Positions 1 through 7,659 of a stretch of DNA of 38,695 nucleotides are shown piece after piece. Source of the DNA: a virus; the IMG/VR virus record IMGVR_UViG_3300049855_000212, positions 1-38,695 of that record. One strand, 5' to 3'. The translations under genes and the position numbers were made by a program. The notes below the pieces were generated by a model. It ran no database searches, had not been told where the DNA came from, and was given only the letters and a program-made list of their open reading frames with translations. Position 1 is the first letter of the stretch, and each line of letters starts with the position of its first letter.

Positions 1-125
1 ACAAGTTGGCCCGCATTGCCAGTGGCAATCCTGAACACATCGATCATTGGGATGACATTGCAGGATACGCCACTCTGGCAGCCAACTACTTGAGGGAGAA
101 GCAAAATGCAGCCGAACGCATCTGA
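1..125 (+). CDS. DUF6378-like protein, 3' part only (complete copy at 38404-38673)
   Basis: The reading frame open at base 1 is the C-terminal part of the 89-residue protein encoded at 38404-38673 and ends with TGA at 123-125. It is cut by the start of the window, not broken. On the circular molecule it is the last gene before the thymidylate-synthase-like gene, which it overlaps by 20 bases. Confidence 0.85.
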   Translation, partial: KLARIASGNPEHIDHWDDIAGYATLAANYLREKQNAAERI

Positions 126-147
126 GGCCTGGCTTAACTGCGTAGAA
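1..147. repeat. Left copy of the 147-bp terminal overlap (circular assembly)
   Basis: This stretch is repeated at 38549-38695 with one difference: G at 127 here, A at 38675 there. The overlap interrupts a gene that is whole at the right end, so it looks like the join of a circular assembly or the product of a circularly permuted genome rather than a functional direct terminal repeat. The mismatch changes codon 8 of the thymidylate-synthase-like gene (Ala here, Thr there). It suggests either population variation in the sampled DNA or a base error near the contig end. Confidence 0.9.
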
Positions 148-888
148 GATGTCCTGACTGAAGGCAGTTTGCAGTCTTCACGCAATGGAGGCTGCAAGGA
201 GCTGATCAATCATTCTATGTGCTTTGACATGCGGTTTCCGTTCGTAACGGTACGAGAACGAAACATCAACTTCAAGTATGTCGCAGCCGAGAGTCATTGG
301 ACCATTATGGGCTCTAATCGACTGGATTTCAATCCATCTCTGCAGAAGACCCTGATCAAGTGGTCCGATACGGGCAATCATCTGGCCGGCGGCTACGGTC
401 CCGCGTTCTGTCTCCAGCTACCCTATTTGGTATCCCTCCTCAGGAAGAGACCAGATACCCGACAGGCCGTGTGCTCTATCTGGGAACGCAATCCACACTT
501 CGAGAACGACATGCCGTGCATGCTGTCCCTGCAATTTCTTGTGCGTGACGGTAAGCTTCACACGGTTGTCAACATGCGATCGTCTGACGTCTGGCTTGGT
601 CTGCCTAATGACATGACTGTGTTCGCTATGATGGCCGCATGCGTCACTATCGAGGTAGGCAAAAGGTGGCCACTTGGCGTGTGCTACATCAATGCTGGTA
701 GCAGGCACGTATATGATGACAACTATGATAGCTGTTATCGCGTGACGACCTTCCCAGGTTACTCAGACACGCCAGCCTTTGAACCTGAGAAGATGAACTT
801 GGCCCAGTTTATTCTCTATCTTTCTCAGGCCGCGAATGCCGAGAGTCGTGCAGATGCAATGGAGAAACTGACGGGAGTTAGGCCATGA
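106..888 (+). CDS. Thymidylate synthase family enzyme, possibly dCMP-specific
   Basis: This 260-residue protein has the thymidylate synthase fold signature. Glu62 falls in the equivalent of the TS ELLWFL motif. GGYGPAF (95-101) holds the TS tyrosine. PDTRQAV (116-122) is followed by MPC with the catalytic cysteine at 138, then NMRSSDVWLGLPND (156-169) and SRHVYDDNY (199-207) with the His and Tyr of TS. In thymidylate synthases the LPFN motif ends in an Asn that selects dUMP. Here the aligned residue is Asp169, as in T4 dCMP hydroxymethylase, so the substrate may be dCMP. That is inference from one residue. The family would transfer a one-carbon unit from methylene-tetrahydrofolate to C5 of a pyrimidine nucleotide. 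The start follows a GAGGGAG ribosome site. The neighbour is dCMP deaminase, overlapping by ATGA. Confidence 0.85.
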   Translation: MQPNASEAWLNCVEDVLTEGSLQSSRNGGCKELINHSMCFDMRFPFVTVRERNINFKYVAAESHWTIMGSNRLDFNPSLQKTLIKWSDTGNHLAGGYGPAFCLQLPYLVSLLRKRPDTRQAVCSIWERNPHFENDMPCMLSLQFLVRDGKLHTVVNMRSSDVWLGLPNDMTVFAMMAACVTIEVGKRWPLGVCYINAGSRHVYDDNYDSCYRVTTFPGYSDTPAFEPEKMNLAQFILYLSQAANAESRADAMEKLTGVRP

Positions 889-1235
889 GACCTACAATAC
901 ATGAGACTATGCTGAAGATCGCATTCGCCCTGTCCGAACGTGGGACATGCGCGAAGAAACAAGTCGGCTGTGTTATCGTGGATAAATATGGCAACATTCT
1001 GAGTTCAGGTTACAATGGACAACCGAGGGGTGCAGAACACTGCGCCCCCGTCACGCCGTGTCCGGCGTATCTCGATGCCAATCTCAGCTGCCAAGCAATC
1101 CATGCCGAAGTTAATGCCTTGATGCGTTGTCCTGATCCTGAGAAGGCACGTGTTATTTATATTACTGAGGCTCCGTGCCAAAAGTGTTCCATGCTCATTG
1201 CCAACACGGCTATTAAACATGTGATAACGCCATGA
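885..1235 (+). CDS. dCMP deaminase
   Basis: This 116-residue zinc-dependent cytidine/deoxycytidylate deaminase converts dCMP to dUMP. The zinc and catalytic residues are visible: HAEVNAL with His73 and the proton-shuttling Glu75, and PCQKC with Cys98 and Cys101. An N-terminal block with the CAKKQVGCVIVD pattern and the GYNGQPRGAEHC loop are typical of phage and eukaryotic dCMP deaminases. It is short for the family: the chain stops just after the helix carrying the second cysteine pair and lacks the usual last strand. It starts at an ATGA overlap with the TS-like gene and ends in an ATGA overlap with the polymerase. Together with the TS-like enzyme it manages the dCMP/dUMP pool for replication. 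Confidence 0.88.
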   Translation: MRPTIHETMLKIAFALSERGTCAKKQVGCVIVDKYGNILSSGYNGQPRGAEHCAPVTPCPAYLDANLSCQAIHAEVNALMRCPDPEKARVIYITEAPCQKCSMLIANTAIKHVITP

Positions 1236-3124
1236 CCCAATGGACCTGTCCTACGTCATTGCCATCCATTCCTCAGGGTGCGACAGTCGCTCTAGACACC
1301 GAGACTCACTCGGTAGACCTGAAGAAGCTGGGTCCACAATTCCAACATGGTCCCGATCACATTATCGGGGTCTGCATAGCCTTTGAGGGCTATTCTGAGT
1401 ACCTTCCGATTGCACATGCATCGGGAAACTGTGATTTGCCAGTAATTGATTGGCTGAAGGAACAGGTCTTGAGAGAGGACCTTACGTTTGTATTCGCCAA
1501 TGCGAAATTTGACTTAGCTGCATTCGCCAGAGAAGGGGTCTGGTTTGATCAAACGAAAGTGGTCGATATTCAGGTGACTGATTCGCTCATCAACGAGAAC
1601 GAGGAGTCTTTCAGTCTTGCAAGCATAGCAAAGCGAAGGGGTCTGGGTAAAAAGTCCAATGCTGAAATGGAGCAATGGATGATTATCAAGGGTTTGATTG
1701 TTCGAGGAGGTGCCGATTACTCACGGCTGAAAGAAGTCCCTCCGCACATAGTGGCGCCATATGGCATCGGTGACGCTGAGCTCACTTTGGCCATTCACAG
1801 TGCACAATTGGCTGATATCGACAGGGACGAGCTGCAGCAGGTCGCAACTCTTGAGAGCCGATTGATCCCCATCCTATTTCGCATGGGTCACAAAGGCATT
1901 CGAGTCAATGTAGGTTTGGCCGAAGAACTCAATGAACAATTGGGCATGTCCTCGATGGATCTGTTTGACAGCATCGACGGCGCTTCTGCTGTTGATCCAT
2001 TTTCAAGCAATAGTCTTTCCACATGGGTGCGAAGTCACGGCTTCACGCCGCCCGAGACTGTCAAGGGCAACGACTCGATTTCTAATGATTGGATGTTAGC
2101 GTCCGGCAACGATGAGCTGATTAAGATGGCTCAGTACAGGCAAGCTGAGAAAATCCGCCGAGATTTTATCCAATCAATGATACTCGAGGGGTCTCACAAA
2201 GGGCGACTACATCCCCAGTGGTTCCAAACCCGAGGTTCGTCCTTCATGTCTGGTGGCGACACCAATGGTACCAAGTCCGGCAGGTTAGCTTGCACAAACC
2301 CAAATCTCCAGCAGATACCCTCTCGTCATCCAGTCTATGGACCTATGGTCCGCGGGTTGTTCTTGCCTGAGGAAGGCGAGCTGTTTAATAAGAACGACTA
2401 CAACTCCCAGGAAATACGTGTTGGTGTTCACTACGCCGCCGTGCTCGGACTCGAGGGCGCCGCAGACATTCGTAGAGCGTATCAAGACAACCCTTTGCTC
2501 GACTATCACTCTATGGTCATGGAAATGATTAATGCGGTGATTTCCACGCCAGTCACACGTACAACTGCCAAGACTACCAACCTGTCGCTAGCCTACGGCA
2601 TGGGCAAACGCAAGCTGGCCGAGCGCCTTAACATGTCCTCTTCTCAGGTCGAGGCATTTCTGAGTGTCTATCATAGGGAAATTCCCTTCGTTAAACAAGC
2701 CTTGGACAAGGTCATGCGGGTAGCTGATTCCCGTGGATATGTAAAGACTATTCTGGGCCGACGGCGCCATTTCGACGAATGGGAGAATGCTAACTGGGGA
2801 TCGCCCTGGGTCCGTCCTGAGAAGGATCGTACTACGGCTTTGCTCAAGTTCGGGAAGATCAAGCGGGCAAACACTTACAAGGCTTACAATTCGGTTATTC
2901 AAGGCACATCGGCCGAGATGACCAAGGTGGCTATTGTGAATTCGGTTGACGCTGGGCTATGGCCCATGTTGACGGTCCACGATGAGCTCTGCTATTCTGT
3001 GTCTTCTGTTGAAGAAGCTCGCCGGGCTAAGAAGATCATGGAAGAGGCAATTGAACTGAGCGTCCCAGTAATAGCCGACGGAACAGTAGGAAAGACCTGG
3101 GCTGACAAAGGAGAGAAACTGTGA
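1232..3124 (+). CDS. Family A DNA polymerase with 3'-5' exonuclease
   Basis: This 630-residue replicative polymerase is of the Pol I type without a 5' nuclease domain, like T7 gp5. The N-terminal proofreading exonuclease has LDTET (Asp22, Glu24), FANAKFD (Asn90, Asp94) and YGIGD (Tyr177, Asp181). The polymerase half has SGRLACTNPNLQQIPSR (349-365), motif A NDYNSQEIRVG (Asp389, Glu394), motif B from Arg443 through Lys447 to Tyr455, and motif C VHDE (582-585). At the site matching E. coli Phe762 it has Leu451. In published surveys of viral PolA, Leu at this site marks a separate class from the Phe and Tyr enzymes. The start overlaps the deaminase by ATGA, and the stop overlaps the ligase by GTGA. 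Confidence 0.95.
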   Translation: MTQWTCPTSLPSIPQGATVALDTETHSVDLKKLGPQFQHGPDHIIGVCIAFEGYSEYLPIAHASGNCDLPVIDWLKEQVLREDLTFVFANAKFDLAAFAREGVWFDQTKVVDIQVTDSLINENEESFSLASIAKRRGLGKKSNAEMEQWMIIKGLIVRGGADYSRLKEVPPHIVAPYGIGDAELTLAIHSAQLADIDRDELQQVATLESRLIPILFRMGHKGIRVNVGLAEELNEQLGMSSMDLFDSIDGASAVDPFSSNSLSTWVRSHGFTPPETVKGNDSISNDWMLASGNDELIKMAQYRQAEKIRRDFIQSMILEGSHKGRLHPQWFQTRGSSFMSGGDTNGTKSGRLACTNPNLQQIPSRHPVYGPMVRGLFLPEEGELFNKNDYNSQEIRVGVHYAAVLGLEGAADIRRAYQDNPLLDYHSMVMEMINAVISTPVTRTTAKTTNLSLAYGMGKRKLAERLNMSSSQVEAFLSVYHREIPFVKQALDKVMRVADSRGYVKTILGRRRHFDEWENANWGSPWVRPEKDRTTALLKFGKIKRANTYKAYNSVIQGTSAEMTKVAIVNSVDAGLWPMLTVHDELCYSVSSVEEARRAKKIMEEAIELSVPVIADGTVGKTWADKGEKL

Positions 3125-3990
3125 CCATTAGACCGATGCTAGCTGCTACTATCAATTTGGACAGGGTGAAGTTTCCCCTGTTCGTGTCTCCCAAAATCGA
3201 TGGCATACGTTGCTTGATTGAAGATGGCAAGGCGAGATCGAGAACGGGCAAGTTGTTGCCCAATGTTCATCTGCAGCGCATAGCTCGTGTACTGCCGCAT
3301 GGTCTAGACTGCGAAGTTACGGTCGGTGAACCGAACGAACCTAATGTGATGCAGGATACGTCGTCAGGCATCATGTCAATTTATGGCGAACCCGATTTCC
3401 AATTCCACATGATTGACATATGGGACATGCCTGGATTTGCAGCTGATAAACGGCACAACAGACTATACATGTTAGAAAATTCCCATCCCGCTCTGCGCCG
3501 AGTGCATCAGAACGCAGTATTCAATATGTCAGAGCTACGCAGAGCCTTGAAGAATTACCTGGTTAAAGGCTACGAAGGTCTCATGGCCAAGGGTATTGAC
3601 AGCCGTTACAAGTACGGCAGATCCACCGTTAATGAAGGCTCCCTTCTCAAGTGGAAGGAGTTCGAAGACACCGAGGCGATTGTCACAGGTTTCAACGAGC
3701 TTATGCACAATGACAATCCTGCTTTCGAAGGCGAGTTAGGCCAGACTAAGCGCCAGACTTTGCAAGAAAATATGGTTGGCATGGATACCCTCGGCTCCTT
3801 GGTGTGCAAATCCCCCAAGTGGCTAGTCCCCTTTTCCATTGGCACTGGGTTCGACCGAGCCAACCGCGATCACATCTGGGAGAATCGAGAGTCCTATCTT
3901 GGCAAGCAAGTCCAGTTCAAATACTTCCCAAGCGGTTCTAAGGAGGCGCCTCGGTTCCCAGTCTTCCTCAGGTGGCGGGACCATGAATAA
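3121..3990 (+). CDS. ATP-dependent DNA ligase
   Basis: This 289-residue protein seals nicks in phage DNA, using ATP to adenylate its active-site lysine. The nucleotidyltransferase motif I SPKIDGIR places that lysine at residue 25. GLDCEVTVG carries motif III-like acidic residues, GYEGLMAK is motif IV, and LLKWKEF is motif V. The C-terminal part, ending FPVFLRWRDHE, fits the OB domain. It is smaller than T7 ligase (about 359 residues) but has both domains. The start is GTG, chosen because it forms a GTGA overlap with the polymerase stop. It closes the nucleotide/DNA synthesis operon. A promoter for the next operon follows directly. Confidence 0.93.
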   Translation: MTIRPMLAATINLDRVKFPLFVSPKIDGIRCLIEDGKARSRTGKLLPNVHLQRIARVLPHGLDCEVTVGEPNEPNVMQDTSSGIMSIYGEPDFQFHMIDIWDMPGFAADKRHNRLYMLENSHPALRRVHQNAVFNMSELRRALKNYLVKGYEGLMAKGIDSRYKYGRSTVNEGSLLKWKEFEDTEAIVTGFNELMHNDNPAFEGELGQTKRQTLQENMVGMDTLGSLVCKSPKWLVPFSIGTGFDRANRDHIWENRESYLGKQVQFKYFPSGSKEAPRFPVFLRWRDHE

Positions 3991-3996
3991 ACGCTG

Positions 3997-4067
3997 GAGC
4001 TATGCAAATCTGGCATAACAGGTATGCTAAATGAGCGCTTTACTTTCACTGTAAAGTGTGATATGGT
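3997..4067 (+). repeat. 71-bp promoter-proximal repeat, copy 1
   Basis: This block aligns without gaps to 36977-37047, with about 56 of 71 bases identical by eye. The first 41 bases differ at only two positions. It contains three related 7-mers (GCTATGC, GCATAAC, GGTATGC) in alternating orientation, then TATGCTAA at 4023-4030 and the promoter elements. In the other copy the left half encodes the last residues of a gene. Here it is non-coding, so this copy may have arisen by duplication of the end of that gene together with its downstream promoter. Confidence 0.85.
4039..4067 (+). promoter_or_regulatory. Sigma70-type promoter for the VRR-NUC/SSB/helicase operon
   Basis: The -35 is TTTACT (4039-4044), the spacer is 17 bp, and the -10 is TATGGT (4062-4067) preceded by TGTGA, which supplies an extended -10 TG. 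The expected start of transcription, about seven bases after the -10, coincides with the ATG at 4074, so the first gene may be translated from a leaderless mRNA. The same arrangement occurs at 37019-37047. Confidence 0.65.
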
Positions 4068-4073
4068 TACAAG

Positions 4074-4469
4074 ATGAACGAGTCGCTGTTATACAGAAAA
4101 CTGGAACCTTGGTTCAAACAAGGCGGCTTACCCATCCGCATAGAGAACGCTATAGGTTCTGGTATGCCCGACATCCTCGTCCTGAGGAAAGGGCGGGCAA
4201 TATTTGTGGAGCTCAAGATTCAACATTCGGGCAAGATCCATATGCCCAAATTTCAATGGTCCTTCGGACGCAGGATCATGCGCTACTACGATGCGAGCCT
4301 CCACTGGGTTTGCGTCTGGGATGGCACCATAAAAGCCTGCACCTTTTCTCAGGTAGCATTGGCACCCAACACAGCGGCTAATGACGTTGTGACTGTCGAC
4401 GTGAGTAGAGTTGAGTTCAGATCCCTAAAAACCAAACACGAACTGGAGGTACTACTCGATGGAAGATAA
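4074..4469 (+). CDS. VRR-NUC domain nuclease (PD-(D/E)xK superfamily)
   Basis: This 131-residue protein carries the compact VRR-NUC fold. GSGMPDILVL has Asp33, IFVELKIQ has Glu46 and Lys48, and Gln61 follows in a PKFQWSF segment, matching the conserved glutamine of the family. Phage members are thought to act as structure-specific or Holliday-junction-type nucleases in recombination or in removing branches before packaging. No Shine-Dalgarno sequence is evident, and the promoter predicts a start at or next to the ATG. It is followed, with an 11-base overlap, by a coiled-coil protein. The context (SSB-like and SNF2 helicase genes) fits DNA repair or recombination. Confidence 0.85.
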   Translation: MNESLLYRKLEPWFKQGGLPIRIENAIGSGMPDILVLRKGRAIFVELKIQHSGKIHMPKFQWSFGRRIMRYYDASLHWVCVWDGTIKACTFSQVALAPNTAANDVVTVDVSRVEFRSLKTKHELEVLLDGR

Positions 4470-5007
4470 TTGGCTTGAAGACGTTAAGGCTGAGGCAGAC
4501 GTCTCAGTGATCCCAACTGAAGAGAAGTTGTCTCGCTTGGCCGAGTTGGCCAGGGAGCAGCGCAGGATCGAAGGTCTGATCGAAGATCTAAAGGTCCAGG
4601 CTGAGCAGGCCAGAGCCGATCTGAGCGCTGTGTCTGAAAAGCACATTCCCGAGCTGATGACTGAAATCGGCATCTCGGAGTTCAAGCTGTCGAATGGGCT
4701 CAAGGTCTCGATTAAGCCCTACTATTCGGGCAAGATTACCGACGACAAAGCCTATGTTTGGCTTGAAGAGAACGGGTATGGCGACTTGGTGAAATCTGAA
4801 CTCATTATCAAGTCCCGCAGGACCGACAAGGACATCCTTCATCCGGTCTATGATCTGCTTGCCCAGATGGACATTGATTTCACCGAGAAGGAGGGGGTCC
4901 ACTATATGACCCTCTCGGCGTTTCTCAAGGAGGCCATCACGACTGGGGTTCCCATCGACCGGGAACTCTTCAACGTTTTCACTGGGTGGAAGACCACCAT
5001 CAAGTGA
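4459..5007 (+). CDS. Conserved phage protein with N-terminal coiled coil, function unknown
   Basis: This 182-residue acidic protein has residues 20-65 rich in Glu, Leu, Arg and Ala with coiled-coil character (RLAELAREQRRIEGLIEDL), followed by a mixed alpha/beta region. The start has a GGAGGT ribosome site eight bases upstream, inside the end of the nuclease gene. Its place between a nuclease and an SSB-like protein suggests a recombination or nuclease-modulating accessory, but I recognise no catalytic motif. The coiled-coil start loosely resembles Gam-type host-nuclease inhibitors; that comparison is weak. Confidence 0.75.
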   Translation: MEDNWLEDVKAEADVSVIPTEEKLSRLAELAREQRRIEGLIEDLKVQAEQARADLSAVSEKHIPELMTEIGISEFKLSNGLKVSIKPYYSGKITDDKAYVWLEENGYGDLVKSELIIKSRRTDKDILHPVYDLLAQMDIDFTEKEGVHYMTLSAFLKEAITTGVPIDRELFNVFTGWKTTIK

Positions 5008-5052
5008 TTACTGCCGCGGGTCAGCAACTCGCAACATGAACGGAGAACTGTA

Positions 5053-5829
5053 ATGAATACTCTTCCTATGAAGTCCGAAAGCGCTTTGGGCAGCGTGCCA
5101 ATGAACATTGAGGACCTGGAGCACGATGTCGCGCTTGGTGGCGTTATCGGTCTCAAGGACATTTCGATTCCGTATCTCTATGTCCTGCAGACCAACTCGC
5201 CACAGTGCAACGAGGACAACGCCAAGCATGTCGAAGGCGCCAAGGCCGGCATGCTCATTTTGACTGTCAAGAATGAGGTATACGATGGTCGTGTCGATGG
5301 ACTCACCATCGTTCCTTGTTTCTACGAGCGAAAGATCATGCGCTGGGTCGACCGTGACAAGGGTGGAGGTTTGGTGGGTTCTTACCCCGCCGAGGATCCG
5401 ATCATGAAGCAAGCGAAGCAGAACGAGCGCGGCCAGTGGATCATGCCGAATGGAGATCAGCTGATCGATACGGCCTACCACTTCTTGCTCGTTCAGAATC
5501 CCAAGACCCTCGGTTGGACCCAGGCGATCTTCCCAATGAAGTCCACCGCCCTGAAGGTATCCAGGGCTTGGAATTCCCAGGTCGCTACTACTCTGATCCC
5601 CAACTCGAACAAGCCCGCTCCGCGGTTTTTGTTCAAGTACAATCTGTCGACAGTCAAGGAGCAGAAGGATACCAACGTCTGGAGTTCTCCCAAGATCCTC
5701 CAGCTGGACATGGTCACCAAGGAGATCTATGACCAAGCGAAGGACTTCGCCAAGATTGCGGCTCAGAACCTGCTGATGCGGGCTCCTGAGTCCACTGATG
5801 CGGCAATCGACGATAGCGTCCCGTTCTAA
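5053..5829 (+). CDS. Putative single-stranded DNA-binding protein
   Basis: This 258-residue protein ends in AIDDSVPF, an acidic tail closing with Pro-Phe. That is the hallmark of bacterial SSB tips (DDDIPF) and resembles the acidic, Phe-ended tail of T7 gp2.5, which recruit other replication proteins. The body is mixed alpha/beta with many aromatic residues. It lies between the nuclease and helicase genes. The start follows GGAG at eight bases. Assignment rests on the tail and the context, since I do not see a clear OB-fold signature. It could instead be a recombination mediator. Confidence 0.6.
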   Translation: MNTLPMKSESALGSVPMNIEDLEHDVALGGVIGLKDISIPYLYVLQTNSPQCNEDNAKHVEGAKAGMLILTVKNEVYDGRVDGLTIVPCFYERKIMRWVDRDKGGGLVGSYPAEDPIMKQAKQNERGQWIMPNGDQLIDTAYHFLLVQNPKTLGWTQAIFPMKSTALKVSRAWNSQVATTLIPNSNKPAPRFLFKYNLSTVKEQKDTNVWSSPKILQLDMVTKEIYDQAKDFAKIAAQNLLMRAPESTDAAIDDSVPF

Positions 5830-5901
5830 CTAGTTGGGCTCCCTCGGTGAATTAGGTATTGTGTATCACTGGGGGAGTCCTCTTTCCTGAGGAAGAGGCG
5901 A

Positions 5902-7269
5902 ATGCAAGACTTTAAACATCAGCACGATGTATTCGAGCGTTTCAAGGATCAAGCCTATGGTGCTCTCTTCCTGGAACAGGGCCTAGGTAAGACGCGCATC
6001 GCGATTCAATTGGCCGAGCACAACTTTGCGCAGGGCAACATCACTGCCTGCGTAGTGGTCACTACCAAAGGTCTCGTTGGTAACTGGCTGCACACAGAGA
6101 TCCCCAAGCACAGTTCCATTGAGTATAACACATACGCCTGGAACGTGCCCAAGCAATTCCTTCTCAAGTCGAAGCGCCTGCTATATTTCCTTGTCAACAT
6201 TGACGGGCTGCTGGCAAATGCATTCCCTGAGACTTTCAAGGAATTCCTTCGAATGCATCCGAAATTCATGGTAATCATTGACGAGTCCACGGTGGTGAAG
6301 AATCCCAAGGCAGCTCGCACTAAGCGCTGTCTACAGTTGGCTGGACGGTCAGTGCGCAGATTCATCATGTCGGGCACGCCTGTGACCAATTCGCCCTTGG
6401 ATCTGTTCAGCCAGTGTGAGATGCTGGTTCCGCAGTGTCTAGGGCACAAGTCCATCGTCACTTTTCGCAGCCGCTATGCTATCACCGAGCGTCGTACTTT
6501 TGGACCTAGATCATTTGACGTCATCGTCGGGTACAGGCTTCTGGATGAACTTACTGGACGCGTCCAAAAGTTCGCATCTATCCTCAAGAAGGCCGACTGT
6601 TTGGACCTGCCTGAGAAGATGTATCGCACTATCGATGTTGAGATGACTGGCGAACAGATTAATGCTTACATGGAGCTCAAGGAGAAAGCGCTCACGTATA
6701 TTCAAGATCATGAGATAACCGTGGTCAACGCTATTTCATTGATCAATCGGCTTCTTCAGATATGTGCCGGGCAGATTAAGGTGGGCGACAAGTATCTTTC
6801 GCTCCCTAACAATCGTCTTGCTATGACAAAAGAGCTTGTTGAAGAATGCCCAGGCAAGACCATCATATGGACCTCGTTCGTCAATACTGCGACGGATTTG
6901 GTTGAGACCTTGGGCAAGTCCTGCATTCACTTGCCAAGCGGCACCTCGCTTGAGAAGAGACACCAGATATTGGAGGAGTTCAGGAAGGGTACGCCAAAGG
7001 CCCTGATTGCTAATCCTGCATCAGCAGGCCACGGCATAACTCTAACCGAGAGTTCCAATGTGATCTACTATTCAAATTCCTGGAATTATGAGCACAGGGC
7101 TCAATCGGAAGATAGAGCTCATCGCATCGGCCAGACGGAGTCTGTGTTGTACACAGATTTGATTGCACCCGACACTGTGGAGCAGAAGATCGTTGATCTG
7201 TTGAAAGCTAAGAAGGTCATGGCTGACACGGTTATTACGTCCGCTGAACTGAGGAGCTTGTTGACATGA
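5902..7269 (+). CDS. SNF2/SWI2-type DNA translocase or helicase
   Basis: This 455-residue superfamily 2 ATPase has motif I FLEQGLGKT (23-31), motif II DEST (127-130), motif III SGTPVTN (157-163), a C-terminal RecA-like domain with SAGHGITLTES, and motif VI SEDRAHRIGQ (402-411). The HRIGQ ending is diagnostic of the SNF2 branch. It covers only the two motor lobes, with no added chromatin-type domains. Phage members probably remodel branched DNA or displace bound proteins during replication, as UvsW does in T4. The ribosome site is GGAAGAGG, the tail of one of the CCTGAGGAAG repeats. The stop overlaps the next gene by ATGA. Confidence 0.9.
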   Translation: MQDFKHQHDVFERFKDQAYGALFLEQGLGKTRIAIQLAEHNFAQGNITACVVVTTKGLVGNWLHTEIPKHSSIEYNTYAWNVPKQFLLKSKRLLYFLVNIDGLLANAFPETFKEFLRMHPKFMVIIDESTVVKNPKAARTKRCLQLAGRSVRRFIMSGTPVTNSPLDLFSQCEMLVPQCLGHKSIVTFRSRYAITERRTFGPRSFDVIVGYRLLDELTGRVQKFASILKKADCLDLPEKMYRTIDVEMTGEQINAYMELKEKALTYIQDHEITVVNAISLINRLLQICAGQIKVGDKYLSLPNNRLAMTKELVEECPGKTIIWTSFVNTATDLVETLGKSCIHLPSGTSLEKRHQILEEFRKGTPKALIANPASAGHGITLTESSNVIYYSNSWNYEHRAQSEDRAHRIGQTESVLYTDLIAPDTVEQKIVDLLKAKKVMADTVITSAELRSLLT

Positions 7270-7535
7270 ATGAACCAACGGCTAGGGAATTGGCTCGTTT
7301 ATCCAGGGGTAAATGCAGCAAGTGCGAAAAAACCATAGAAGCTTTGGGCCTATGTTCAGCTCACTATCGTGCACACCTGCGTAAGAGACCTATAACTACC
7401 GGCAGGTGTAATATTCAAGGGTGCTTTAGGCGTGCTGCCAAAGAGGGCAAATGCGCGGAGCACAGTGGACTGAAAGCTCAGATGATCGCCGACAATGATC
7501 GAGTCACTGACGAGGCTAATACATGCCCTACATAG
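7266..7535 (+). CDS. Small cysteine-rich (zinc-ribbon-like) protein
   Basis: This 89-residue protein has CSKC at 17-20, then C29xxH32, C48/C53, and C63xxH66, spaced as two possible zinc-binding units. It is rich in Arg and Lys up to residue 66 and then acidic. This suggests a small zinc-dependent nucleic-acid or protein binder. ATGA overlap with the helicase gene argues for co-translation. No family is recognised with certainty. Confidence 0.7.
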   Translation: MNEPTARELARLSRGKCSKCEKTIEALGLCSAHYRAHLRKRPITTGRCNIQGCFRRAAKEGKCAEHSGLKAQMIADNDRVTDEANTCPT

Positions 7536-7568
7536 CTCCAATAATGACCAATTTGGAGCCCTACGTCG

Positions 7569-7614
7569 ACCGCCGACACTGGTTCAGGGCTGGTCTAAGG
7601 GCGACGTCGGCGGT
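7569..7614 (+). other. Inverted repeat in the gap after the Cys-rich gene
   Basis: ACCGCCGAC (7569-7577) and its exact complement GTCGGCGGT (7606-7614) could pair around a 28-base loop. No run of T follows, so it is not a typical intrinsic terminator. It lies in the only long non-coding gap of this operon (7536-7659), just before a gene with a strong ribosome site. It may be an RNA stability element or processing site. A 26-codon frame (7544-7624) covers it, but it has no ribosome site. Confidence 0.35.
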
Positions 7615-7659
7615 GGCCCGGTGACCCCCGATAGTTCTAATTAACCAAGGAGAAACAAG

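Noticed and set aside
1-147. Terminal overlap as a T7-like direct terminal repeat
   Set aside because: It is short, lies inside two genes, and has a mismatch; assembly circularity explains it better, though read-end mapping would settle it.
5008-5736. Long minus-strand frame (242 codons) opposite the SSB-like gene
   Set aside because: It is antisense to a well-supported gene, lies against the direction of the operon and has no ribosome site or recognisable motif; a shadow of GC-biased codons.
5840-5880. Promoter between the SSB-like and helicase genes
   Set aside because: TATCAC near 5864 has neither a -35 at proper spacing nor an extended TG; read-through from 4039 suffices.
7544-7624. 26-codon frame after the Cys-rich gene
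   Set aside because: No ribosome site; it overlaps a hairpin-forming inverted repeat, and no overlap with neighbours supports it.
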